Below, piece by piece: positions 11,633 through 21,819 of a stretch of 35,000 nucleotides of DNA; the first letter of the stretch is position 1; every line of letters starts with the position of its first letter. Both the position numbers and the translations under genes were made by a program. The notes beneath the pieces were generated by a model, which was given only the letters and a program-made list of their open reading frames with translations, was not told the DNA's origin and ran no database searches. The stretch is from Cryptococcus deneoformans JEC21 (lineage: Eukaryota > Basidiomycota > Tremellomycetes > Tremellales > Cryptococcaceae), in assembly GCF_000091045.1 (NCBI RefSeq), contig NC_006691.1, positions 611,121-646,120 of the forward strand, in the 5' to 3' direction.

Positions 11633-12170
11633 ATGGCTACCAAAGTCGCTCAGAAGAGAGTGAGTACTGCATTCTACACCCAGTAGCAGGATCCTCCCAT
11701 CGCCGGTGCTGACATGCTGCTTTTTATAGCTCCAGAAGGTTCGCACTTCTCACAGGAATCCTAGATGCAACTAATATATCCTGGCATAGGAGTATCTTTC
11801 AATGCAGAAGTCGCCTCCCCCATTCATCTGGGCTTGTCCGGAGGAGAAGAACATATTAGATTGTACGTGTCTTCACCCCTTAAGTCATTAGCGATGATTC
11901 TGACGAAAAAGATGTAGGGCACTTTATCATTGTAAGCCGGTCGCTAAATCAATCATTAAGGTCTGCTCACTCGACGTGACGTATAGCGTGGACCCCCTGA
12001 CACTCCGTATGAGGGAGGAGAATATCATGGTCTTATCTGGTTCCCTAGTGACTATCGTGCGTATTTTGCTTTGGTCACTGCTATTAGCGAGAGTTATAGG
12101 CTGATCTAATCTTCCATCAGCTTTCAAACCGCCAGATGTCAAACTCTTCACACCTTCTGGGAGGTTTGAA

Positions 12171-12202
<32 letters not shown>

Positions 12203-12501
12203 GTAGTAAGTTGTTAAACCATTATTCTCAAATGTGTCTGACGGTTTTTGGGTTAGCCATCCTAGCACGTACGTCGAGGATCAATTGTGCTTTGAAAGCG
12301 GAGATTAACTTGTTTATGATGATTGCCGTTTTAGGTGGAATGCTGCCTGGTCTGTTGCCACGATCTTGACTGGTCTCCTGAGTTTCATGCTCAGCAACGA
12401 GTCCGTATTCTCCTGTGAATTTTTCGATGGAGATTTTGTGCTGATATCTTATCATCAGAATAACAGCCGGGGCCGTGAAGTCAACCAATGAAGAGAAAAG
12501 G

Positions 12502-12533
<32 letters not shown>

Positions 12534-12794
12534 GAAAAGCAAGAAATTTAGAGTACGTTTATATTTGTATTGGCCTCGGTTTATTCCCAGTTACTGATTC
12601 TTGCGATAGGAGATATTCCCTGATGTAAGTTGACAGCGATGGCTCCCAGTATTACCAAATACGCTATGTACGTTACTGATAACTGATTGCCTCGCAGTAT
12701 GCCACTCCTGAGATGACTGACCTTCCTGACATGGGCGGACCTGCCGCGTCATCTGTAAGTCTCTCAGAACCACTAGTCATCTAAGTCTAACATA

Positions 12795-12835
<41 letters not shown>

Positions 12836-13052
12836 CTCAGCTGCACCCAATTCGTCCTCGCCCACCAACATTCCTGTTGCCGTTCCTTTGGCCCAGCTTA
12901 CACAAACAACACATACACCACATGCACAAGCTCGACCTGAGCAACGTGTGCAACGGCACGCTGCAGGGAATTGGTTATTCAGTTGGCGATGGGTTGTAGC
13001 GGTCGTTGTGCTTGCTATATTGGGCAGACTATCTTCGTTTGCGGGACTTTGA
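11633..13052 (+). CDS. UBC6: Ubc6-type tail-anchored ubiquitin-conjugating enzyme E2 (262 aa)
   Basis: Exons: 11633-11659, 11730-11738, 11790-11862, 11918-11931, 11987-12056, 12121-12205, 12257-12268, 12335-12400, 12459-12552, 12610-12624, 12698-12754 and 12786-13052. The UBC fold has RLQKEYLSMQKSPPPFIWACP, IRGPPDTPYEGGEYHG, and catalytic Cys87 in GHKICMSMTSYHP, the same residue number as in yeast Ubc6. It continues with WNAAWSVATILTGLLSFML. The C-terminal end (about 236-262) has one hydrophobic helix (VVAVVVLAILG), a tail anchor placing the enzyme on the cytosolic face of the ER, where Ubc6 acts in ER-associated degradation. Four exons are 9-15 nt. The last junction is uncertain: canonical TAG at 12795 breaks frame, while AAG at 12785 keeps it but implies a 31-nt intron. 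The anchor frame itself is clear. Confidence 0.88.
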
Positions 13053-13165
13053 GAGATGCGTAAAGTTTTTCCGTATGTTGTATGCATCAAGTTTCGTTAC
13101 CTCCGCGCCTTTAAGCAGATGGGAAACCAAAAGTATGCGCGAACTGAACTATGGCAAGAGCCATA

Positions 13166-13175
<10 letters not shown>

Positions 13176-13205
<30 letters not shown>

Positions 13206-13209
13206 TCTT

Positions 13210-13250
<41 letters not shown>

Positions 13251-14374
13251 ACCCTTGTTTTCTCGGGGTCCTTTCTTCCCAAAAATACCTGTGCCGAAGC
13301 CAGAAGGATTTCCCTACGGGTGACTGTAAGCAGTATCCTGATATGATCCATCACATCTCTACTTACACCACCATGCAAGACTTGAATGGTCGCCTTGAGC
13401 ACGTCGGGTCGATTTCTGGAACCGACGATCATGGCACTCGCATCCTTGATACCGCAAGCAGTGAAGACTCGATGGATCATAGGAGGGACCATAAGACCAA
13501 ATCCTACGACAACAGACTGTTAGCTCATACGTTACAATAACATGGGCCAACATAAAGAATTACCTGGAGGTCGAGCACGCAAGTGGACCTTGGCAGCTCC
13601 CCATTTGCCTTGTAAGTCCTTTCCTTCGCCCCAAAGAGTTCTTTCTTCATATCGATTTACGTAGTCCATGTTAAGCACAGCTATATTCAAGTTGATCATG
13701 TTAGCTTGAGGTCCAAACTTGGGTAAACGGCGGGAGCTTACCCTTTTGGAATCCATCATCCTGAGCGGCAGCGTGATTATGCCCTCGACCACGACCAAGC
13801 CCGACGAGACCCTTTTCAGGATGCCCAACAACAACATACGCTTGTTGCGAAGCCCTGTAAAGAGGATCAGAATCCGAAACATAACCTGTATTTGCGGTAT
13901 TTCCTGGCAGTCTAACAAGGAGGTATTGCCTCAGCAATGAAAAACTCACATCTTTCCCTTCTTTGTCATATGTTGAACTTTGGTCGACCTCACAGTGAAC
14001 CTGCACAAATTCCTAAGCTCTTCTCTAGAGAGCCCCGAGACAGCTGCGAGTTTCGTTTCCTTCTTCGCCTGGCTCTGCTCTGCAAGGGTGTCTGGCATTT
14101 TCTCGGTAGGTGGACTGTTAAAGAGAGGCGTGGGATAGTTATAGTGCTTGTGAGACGGTGATTTAAATGAGTTAGGGAATCCTGATAAGCGGGGGACAGG
14201 GGTGTAAGGGACTGAGAAAGCCGGGCGGGGGAGGGGAGTGTGTTGAGAAGACTGGGGATCGGAAGGGGGAGGAGGTGCCGATGAGCTTTGCGGGGCTGCC
14301 GTGGAGGCACATCTTGCGAGACGGCGGGCAGCTGGGTTGAGGGAGCGTAGGGGGCGGGCGAGGGCGGGAGCCAT
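13176..14374 (-). CDS. MRPS5: Mitochondrial small-subunit ribosomal protein uS5m (309 aa)
   Basis: Exons (minus): 14374-13950, 13854-13742, 13680-13564, 13503-13367 and 13313-13176, all GT-AG and in phase. The N-terminal ~60 residues are rich in Arg, Ala, Ser and Pro and lack acidic residues at the start ([20 protein letters not shown]), typical of a mitochondrial presequence. The S5 core follows: [78 protein letters not shown]. The C-terminus is a basic tail (KGRGMR and [10 protein letters not shown]). In the ribosome, S5 helps form the mRNA entry site and decoding fidelity region. The gene ends 124 nt from the convergent UBC6 stop. Family assignment is firm; the symbol follows mitochondrial S5 naming. 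Confidence 0.88.
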
Positions 14375-14889
14375 TGTTTTTGGACTTGCTGGATGTAGCC
14401 TGTAGCCAAATAAATGCAGGAAACATCAGAGGAAAGAGCAGAGTGGCATTTGCGGAAATTCCGTCGTGTGGCACGCGCCGACTGTGAACTGGGATTGGGA
14501 CAACATGATTCACACCGGAATATCAACACTGCACGCTGATGATGCATTCATTATTTGTTGCAAAGGTTGGTTGCGTAGTACGATAAGTATGTCTCGCTTG
14601 TGATACTGGCGACAGAGTATCGCAACTGACAGGAAATGCCACCTTGTTCACAAAATCGAAACACCAGTGCTAAGGCTCGGCAAGTCAAATCTTGTCACAC
14701 TCAAATCTGGGACAGGTTACAGATTCGCAATGCACAATGTTGCGAGTAAGAGACGGAAGCGCTGCATTTACAAGGCGCTAAATATCGTGGACTTGAAAAG
14801 CTTATATGCTTCAAACTGAGGGCACTTTTTTGCATTTCCTCGCCGTTTGGCCATGGCTGGCACTCTCATCTATTGTCAGAATTATATAA
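14375..14889. promoter_or_regulatory. Intergenic between uS5m start and orphan gene end
   Basis: This 515-nt stretch lies upstream of the uS5m gene and downstream of the orphan gene, both on the minus strand, so it should hold the uS5m promoter and the orphan's 3' end. Short plus-strand ORFs exist (for example from ATG 14853), but they overlap the orphan gene's second exon on the other strand and have no recognisable motif. Confidence 0.5.
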
Positions 14890-16384
14890 TCAGCACCACT
14901 TCTCCCATTCCCGTTTCGTGTCCCATAACCGCTTTAGGCCTTCTTTCTCTTCATCCCTCCAATCTTCTGTATGGTTGGTCCCACATGCGACATCGATATC
15001 ACCATTGCTGGTAAGTGGGACAATCCGTTTCGTCCTCAACCTTTCCTCAGATTTCTCTGAATGCGAAGCTTTGGCGTATGAGGTATGGAGACGGATCTCC
15101 TTTGAGATGCGTGAATAACAAAGGCGGACTTTGATGGTGGAAGATGAGATATTTGTTGATGACAATTTGTTATAAGGTGACGGAAACCGGAATGAGATGA
15201 CGATATCCGGAGGTTTACAGCACATGACAGTAATGTTGCCTAAAGAGTGATAGATTCTGGCCTAATGCCAAGCGCAAACGTCAGGGATCATGTTGTATCT
15301 CACATACTGTTGGACCAACCTGTGGTGTTTTCCGCTTTAAATTTTCCACTATGAGCTGCACTCGGTACCAAAGGTTGGCCTCTTCGTCAGTCCATTTGGC
15401 GCTGTCCCAGAGTTTCAAATGTTTCCTAAAACTAGATGTATCATCGCTTGTCCCTCGCATCCAAATTAATTCCATTCCACCACCAATAATTCGCAACAGC
15501 TCATCATGCGTCAAGATGATATCGAATTCTGAAAACTTTGAGGGACGAACGTGTATAGCACCTTTGTGAGGATGGATCAACGGAACAGGCCTGGTCGTCG
15601 TAGGCAGAGGTGAAGCCAAAATAGGAAGCGCGGCAAATGGATTCCGAATGCGTGTTTCGATATTAGGTATCAATTCCGTTTTGTGTTTAGTCGCCAGTCG
15701 CTTTGAAGGTTCCAAAGGTCGCGTCAGGGAAGGAACGGAATCACGTACAATCTGATCAAGTTTCAACTGTGTGATAGAGGTCGAAGGTGTATCTGGGGGA
15801 GTGGGAGGTTCAACGCATCGTATCAAGTTTGGGCGAGCTGCCGTAGATTTTGATTGACTTGATTGGGTGTGACCAGCATCGGTGGGCAATCTTGGCCCGT
15901 TTTTGGCGGGCTTTAAACTAGGCCCATGTTGCCGGTCAATGGGCTTGATATCCAACTTGTCAATGGTAGTAGTTTGCCTGGGTCCATATTGCTGTTGATG
16001 GCTATTTCCACCATATCCGTTAGATATGTCCGCCAAAGCCATTTTCCTTCTATTTTTCCATTCCATTTCTAGGTCTCTTAATCTTTGAGGGGTTGCGACA
16101 GTATCTAACTGCAGACTGGCGGAGCGGATGCTAGTCCTATATAGTGATGGCGACATGGCTTGTTGAGTATTTCCTGTGTACGTAGATGATGAAGGCACGA
16201 TTGGTAAAGCAGTCGGGGCGTAAGATGGCCGCTTGGGACGCCGACGCAGAATGGGTTGCTGAGGGGTATCCATGTCCTTCAGACGAATGTGACAGGTATC
16301 AAAGATTGGGTTATACGATGGCCGGTGACTTGCACACGCACTTTTATGAACAATCGGCGTCTGTGGATGATGATTGAACGCCAA
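14890..16384 (-). CDS. Unrecognised two-exon gene (482 aa)
   Basis: Exon 1 is 16384-15308 and exon 2 is 15261-14890. The 46-nt intron (15307-15262) starts GTATGT, carries a CTGAC branch-like site and ends TTAG, and it joins two long ORFs exactly in phase. Read alone, exon 1 would end 8 codons later, so the splice adds 123 residues. I do not recognise a family. Residues 1-250 look disordered (Pro, Ser, Thr, Gln) with a basic patch LRRRPKRPS near 45. Residues about 275-365 look folded (EFDIILTHDELLRIIGGGME, WTDEEANLWYRVQLIVENLK). The C-terminus is charged and probably helical (EDWRDEEKEGLKRLWDTKRE). The WTDEEA stretch loosely recalls SANT domains, but that is too weak for a call. An alternative start is Met38 at 16273, just before a proline- and arginine-rich stretch. 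It is divergent from the P2 gene. Confidence 0.68.
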
Positions 16385-16791
16385 CAGCCGGTCAGGAACG
16401 GAACCAATTATGATACTGCAAGTTAAGCCAAGCCGCGCATGTCGGCGTTAAGATAGAGAAGGGGTTTTCAATCTAAATTGAGTTGACCACAAATGTGCCA
16501 CTTCCGGAAATACCCCTCCCGGCATTCCCCGCTTGGTCTCACGCTCGCGGCTGGCAACTTTCGAAGACTTTGGGTCAGCGAGTCTTCTTTTGGTTTCTTA
16601 CAATAAACGCAACGCCCGCTCCAGCAGCTTAAATCGGTTTGCGTGACAACAAAAAACACATACAGATACAGTGAGTTTCGTATCTTTCTCCCACAACGAC
16701 AACGCAGGCGCACTCGACGGTTTAGAGGAAAGAATGGAAGGATATCGGAAGGAAGTTTTCGGAGAAATTGGCTGACAAGCATTCGTTGCAG
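16385..16791 (+). promoter_or_regulatory. Divergent promoter and likely 5'UTR intron of P2
   Basis: This 407-nt spacer lies between the orphan gene (-) and P2 (+). A GTGAGT donor at 16671 and a TTGCAG acceptor ending at 16791, directly before the P2 ATG, fit a 121-nt leader intron, a common arrangement in fungal ribosomal protein genes. The sequence upstream of the P2 ATG within this intron contains an in-frame open stretch, but it lacks an ATG and does not extend P2 homology. Confidence 0.5.
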
Positions 16792-17349
16792 ATGAAGCTC
16801 ATCGCCGCTTACCTCCTCCTCCAACAGGGTGGCAACGCCTCCCCCTCTGCCGCTGACATCAAGGCGCTCCTCGAGACCGTTGGTGTCGAGGCTGAGGAGG
16901 ACAGGCTCTCCAAGCTCATCTCCGAGCTCGAGGGCAAGGACATCAACGAGGTATGTTTTGATCGCATCGCCGGAAAAGATGGACTGGAATGTGCAGTCGG
17001 TTTTTGTGCAGCCGATTTTACATTGGCTCAAATCGACTCTGCTGTTCGCGACCCAGTCCTCTTAGCGATTATCAAGGGTCGAAATGAATGCTGATTTTGT
17101 ACGTAGCTCATCGCTGAGGGTTCTTCCAAGCTCGCTTCCGTTCCCTCTGGTGGTGCCGCTCCCGCCGCTGCTGCTGGTGGTGCCGCTGCCGGTGGTGCCG
17201 CTGAGGCTGCCCCTGCTGAGGAGAAGAAGGAGGAGGCCAAGGAGGAGTCTGACGACGACATGGTATGTTCCTTCTAGTGTTGAAGCTTGCCTTTGGGCCA
17301 AGAACACAGCATGTTAACGGCTTTATAGGGCTTCGGTCTCTTCGACTAA
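16792..17349 (+). CDS. RPP2: 60S acidic ribosomal protein P2 (111 aa)
   Basis: Exons 16792-16950, 17107-17262 and 17329-17349. The N-terminal dimerisation domain [20 protein letters not shown] and [20 protein letters not shown] identify P2 rather than P1. An Ala/Gly hinge follows (about 72-90), then the acidic tail and the invariant end GFGLFD encoded by a 7-codon last exon. P1/P2 dimers form the flexible ribosomal stalk that recruits translational GTPases. The length is normal for the family. Codon use is strongly biased to C-ending codons, as expected for high expression. Intron 1 is long (156 nt) for this window; I saw no clear snoRNA boxes in it. The start follows the family N-terminus directly. 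Confidence 0.95.
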
Positions 17350-18014
17350 GCATGTTATTTTCGACACCAAATTGGTTTTTACCGCTTGTGGATGTGAGAT
17401 TCAAGAGGCGAGGCAAGTTCTGCGCATTAGTAGACGGTTCTGCCCATTTGAAATATCATATGCATGAGTCCTCTTCTCGCAGCCTGCCATGTTTTTTTCC
17501 ATCGGCAGTTGCCCCGTATCTCGTTATTTTTAAGCCTTCATTTGATACGCGTGGTTATTCGACTTAATCTTCAGAAGGTTTAATGAGTGCCTTGATGGAT
17601 GCAAGTGGCGAGTATCGCGATCCGTTCCCCTTTTGTTTTCTTTATCCACAACTACTGCCAGCTCTGTTCACGAAGTTCGGTGGTGTATAACTTGTCGTTA
17701 GCCGCATAACGGCCCTTGAAGCTCTCGACATCGTAGCTGTTAATTGCTGAGTCGTTATGTTATCCGCTTGTCGCGTTCAGAAGCCGCTCCGACATCACTA
17801 ATAACAGCGGTTGGAATGAATTGACTTGAAGCCGCCTTAAGGACAACCTCGTAGCAGAGAGAATAGAATCAAGAGAAACACCAAACAGACGGTGAACAAG
17901 TCAGCATAAACCAGGAATCTTTTCCATACTGAACAAGCAATATATCAGTTCCCACTAATCCCGCTATACGCTACTTCATGTCTACCCTCAACAAATGAAA
18001 CCCATTGATGAAAC
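17350..18014. other. Intergenic, convergent 3' ends of P2 and CKS1
   Basis: This 665-nt stretch lies between the P2 stop and the CKS1 stop. ORFs are short and uninformative. No RNA gene or repeat was recognised. Confidence 0.5.
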
Positions 18015-18646
18015 CTATTGCCTCTTGGCGTTGGCGTTCGAACCGGGCTTGTCATTGGAGATCAGTTTCGCTTGGTAACGCATGCACATTGACTTACAAG
18101 AGGTCGTCTGAAAAGGACTGGTTATGGATGGGTGTCAGTAGATTGTCATTATGCTTTCGTCCACCACCTACGAATATGAGGTTCAGGGGCTGCAATAATG
18201 GTTTGTCAGCATATTTACGTGACACAACAAGGTCTTACACATATATAGCGACATATCTACACTTACCATGCACTTCGAAATGTTCCCATCCCAGAGACTG
18301 GGTGATGCCAATGCCACGCCACTCGTCTTCCTCCAAAATCCTCAGCAAACCAGAATCGTCAGACGCAAAATATCGCTTGGGAATGAGCTTAAGCATTTGT
18401 TTGGGGAGAATAACATGTCGGTACTCAAATCTATCATCTGAGTCTATAATGATGAGGCGTTAACAGAGACAAGCTGAGTTTTGGTAAGGAAACCGTTATT
18501 GAAGCTTACATCGGTCCGAGTAGATAATCCTAATGGCAAGCGTTAGCAAAATTGTAGACCTAATCCGCGAGAAACCACCTTGGCCGTGAGTTGACTTACC
18601 GTTCGGAAAGCTCTTCGAGAGTAGCTGGTTGCTTTCCAGGAGCCAT
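18015..18646 (-). CDS. CKS1: Cyclin-dependent kinase regulatory subunit Cks1 (104 aa)
   Basis: Six exons (minus): 18646-18600, 18529-18510, 18443-18267, 18189-18172, 18117-18098 and 18047-18015. The assembled protein carries the Cks signature: [47 protein letters not shown], then EPHILLFRRPL. The phosphate-binding Arg/Ser/Trp/Arg set and the HxPEPH beta-hinge are present. Cks1 binds CDK and phosphorylated substrates to drive multisite phosphorylation in the cell cycle. Three exons are only 18-20 nt, and the conserved EPHILLFRRP motif is split over two of them. The last exon (ten residues, Ala/Asn/Lys-rich, then TAG) is less sure: without that splice the protein would end after a 13-residue read-through of the intron. 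The family is certain. Confidence 0.88.
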
Positions 18647-20497
18647 GATGAATTAAGAATGGAATGCCAAATTGATAATGATAAAAAGACGCGTCAAATC
18701 AGTGAAGTTGAGAGAAAGAGGTGTATCGGATGTACACAGAAGTTGAATAGATTGGCGTGATGAAAGCTTGGTAGTGTGCTGGCACAGGGGTAAAGAACGT
18801 GTAGAAAGGCAGCCTTGGTGAGAAATGATAGGTGGAATGGGAATGTGAAGAGAAAGCTTTCCAAAAACCGCGTATTCCCTCGCGTCACTTCGCGTCGGGC
18901 AAACGGGATCAAAAACTGTTTGCATCAATGAGTATTTAATGTGTGGTGGTGTCGCCAAACAAGAAACCCATTCTGAACTCATTTCACCTTTCCAATGATT
19001 AGATATTTATCTTTCCTCTTGAAAAGCCCTGTTGGAATTGCCCATGCTTCGCATACCTTTAACAGCTCATATGGTGCCATCTGGGCATGAGTTTTTTTCT
19101 ATATTTGTAGGCCTCGAGGAGTTCATCCTTTCATTCATCATCATGACTTCCTAGGTGTTTCCATGGTATTATATGAGTGCTCGCTATTGATAATAACAGC
19201 AACCGCTGGATAATCCAACCAACCAAGACATTTTTTGTACCACGAGAGGCCGAACTACACACCACTTCCTTCGATCGCACATTAGGGGAATTGACGGCAC
19301 TCACATCCTTTCGGTTTGTGTCGATGTTAAGGGTCAGGTTCGGTATTGAGGCAAGGACGGTAACGCGAGTATTAATGTGCTTGCCTTGTCCCTGCAGTTG
19401 CGTATTAGCTTGCCCCTTTCACCTTGGATCTTCGGTTTCTGTAAGTTTTTGCTAGCTACTTACTAGGGTTCAGCTCACGACTCTCTTGCTTATCAGCACG
19501 AGTCGCGCGCGCTTGGTGTCTGGGGACGTGAACAGTATTTCTTCGCATGTTTCCAGCCAAGTGAGGATTAACAAGGTATGAAGAATGGATTGTTGGAGAT
19601 GAGTTGGGGGCTCTCAACTGCCCCAAAATCGAAAGACGCTCTTGTGAGATGTATCAAAACAACAAGAACAATGCAATTGCACCTCAGATATGGAAGCTCA
19701 GCTATACTGCGTACCGAAGGGGAATAAGGAGGAATATAAGTAGCATCAGAGAATATCATTTTGGAGGATGACATCCACTACTACTTCCCTCAACCAGGAG
19801 CTTTCGGGCTCATCAGCCGTCAGTGCTCTACTGTCCCTTGCGCCATCATTCTCCACACAATGTCGGAAGAACGCCTACTTCTGCAATGAAGAGATATCAT
19901 TGCGCCTGTTGAGATACTCAACCACTTTTCAAAGCGGATTGAGCCAAGTGGAAAAATGAATTGCGAGCTTGTGCATGGGGCCATCCCCACGAAAGATTTA
20001 CTGCCCGTCTGGCTTCCTCCCTTTCGTTGCGGCTTTGCAATGGTGACATATGAACGGTGCAGCCGGCGAAGCGATGTAGCCTTTCCTTATGTGATGGGCT
20101 TATTTACAAGCGTCCTGGGGTTCCCGTGAATTACCGTTGCATACATTGCAGGTGAACGAACCGAGCCAGAGCATCCCAGATCCTTCAGCCCCTCGAACCT
20201 TTTTGGTCCCAATGAATATGAGTATGGAAATGGGGAGAAGACTAGAAGTCGGACTGGAACTAGTCAACCTGGCAAAACTCTCAGAAATTCTCATGGCGAG
20301 GAGAAGGGATCGGATGTAAATGATGTGCCCCAGGCGAACGACACTACAGAGGCTAAAGCGGCATGCAAGCAACTTTACGCCTATCGCTGGAGCTCCGGAT
20401 GCTGAACCTGGAGCATGTAAGCCAAAATTAGAAAAGTTAAATATGGCTGTGAGAACGCTTTCCTTTGTTTGATCTGCTAGTTACTACTAAAAAATAG
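18647..20497. other. Gene-poor region upstream of CKS1 and the SNG1-like pseudogene
   Basis: About 1.85 kb holding the CKS1 promoter. ORFs of 60-109 codons on both strands show no family motifs and no linked splice signals. The end (about 20200-20400) contains an acidic, Asn/Thr-rich reading stretch (EEKGSDVNDVPQANDTTEAK) that could be a decayed N-terminal exon of the adjacent SNG1-like pseudogene. Nothing else is recognised. Confidence 0.4.
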
Positions 20498-21819
20498 TTT
20501 GGGACCCGGAGATGGCTATGTTCAGGAAGATTGCTTCTAAGATTTTGGGCACTACTGTTGTAATCACCGTCATTGTCATGTGGTTATGTGTTTCCGTCTG
20601 GAAGTTGACCGTCAAAGTGATCGATCGAGATGGCGGTGAAACCGGCCAGACCTCCTTCTCTCGAGATCTCATTTCTCAGACCACCCTCAATTATTTTGCT
20701 ACATACTCCTCTGAACTTCTCGCCGCTGCTGACGTCGCTCATGATGTAGTTGAGGAAGGAGTGTGGGCATCCATTGTCATCAATGCTGGTGTCTCCAATG
20801 CCCTTCTATCTTCTAGGGAAAACGGTAACTCTAGCTAGAGCGGGTCTTCTGTCATCGAGGTTTTCTACGCGCAAGCTAGACCGGAAACTGCTCTCAACAC
20901 CTATCTCATTCCTTACATCCAGGAAGTTTTAAGTCAGCTTTTTTTTCGAGTACAATACCCAGAGCGCCGCTACCTACCTCCAAGACAACGCCAATAATGT
21001 CACACTGTCAGGCTCGTCTCTCAGACGCCCTCGACGATCACCAACCCTGTGTTGTGGTATTCGATGAATAACCTTAGGCCTTACTACGACCAGCCTGTCG
21101 CTCAAGCGGCTATTGCCATCGTTGGTCTTATGTAGTACATGCTCATCTTCTCCTTCATCATGACTATGACCAACAATGCTGTTCGTGAAATCATCGCCTC
21201 CTTTCTCACCACTCGAGCTTACATCATCTACCGACTTGTCTCTCCTATCTGTCTATACCTCCCTGCCTCTTTCTTCTTCTGCATGGTCAACTTACCCTCT
21301 TTCAAAGTCCACTTTGGCGCGCACTTTACTTATGCGGGCGGTTTGTTCCTTAGGTGGTTCGCTCTTTTCTTGGGCATGGCCGCTATTGGTCTCGCTACCG
21401 AGTCTGCAATTATCGTGCTCGGTCCCAAGTTTATGATTTTCTTCCCTCCGCCAATTATTATCGTGAATATGTCTGTCGTCAGCTTGCCTCTCGAGTTGCA
21501 GCCTTGGATTTACCGATACGGTGTCGCCATGCCCTTTTACAACTGTAATCGTATTATTCGAACAGCAAGTCTCACCTTTCCTTTATTTTAATATTTCTTG
21601 TGATTCAAATGCGGACTCTCCCTCCTCTTATAGATCATATTTGACACCAAGAACCAAATCGGCCAAAACATGGGTATCCTTCTCGCCTGGCTCGTCGTGG
21701 ACTTCATTACCATATCGCTTGGTACATGGCTCTTTCGAAGAAAAAGCGTTAATCAGCATAAAAAAGAAATTGGTGAGAACGAGATGGACAGCGCAGGTGA
21801 GGCTGATCCGATCGGTTGA
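20498..21819 (+). pseudogene. Broken SNG1/DUF3533 family membrane transporter
   Basis: Translation in shifting frames matches the SNG1-type (DUF3533) family. An N-terminal membrane helix comes first (WDPEMAMFRKIASK, then TTVVITVIVMWLCVSV), followed by KVIDRDGGETGQ and DVAHDVVEEGVWASIVIN. Then come ITNPVLWYSMNNLRPYYDQP, FSFIMTMTNNAVREIIASF and ELQPWIYRYGVAMPFYN, ending in WLFRRKSVNQHKKEIGENEM. Lesions seen are an in-frame TAG at 20836, a frame change around the T-run near 20939-20946, a second frame change near 21030, a TAG at about 21133, and a missing segment after the first helix. The last intron (about 21564-21633) starts GCAAGT instead of GTAAGT. Members of this family have multiple C-terminal helices and are implicated in drug resistance and lipid asymmetry. 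Several independent breaks make a sequencing artefact unlikely. Confidence 0.82.

Noticed and set aside
13151..13540. 129-codon plus-strand ORF over the uS5m 3' half
   Set aside because: Overlaps two uS5m exons and introns on the other strand; no motif of its own.
16768..17094. 108-codon ORF running through P2 exon 1 into intron 1
   Set aside because: The part before 16792 lacks an ATG and the part after 16950 is intronic; splicing gives the canonical P2 sequence.
16951..17106. Possible intronic snoRNA in the P2 gene
   Set aside because: A CTGA occurs near the 3' end but no convincing C box or H/ACA structure is visible.
19177..19959. ORFs of 63-92 codons in the CKS1-ACC1 gap
   Set aside because: No recognisable domain, no linking splice sites, overlapping alternatives on both strands.
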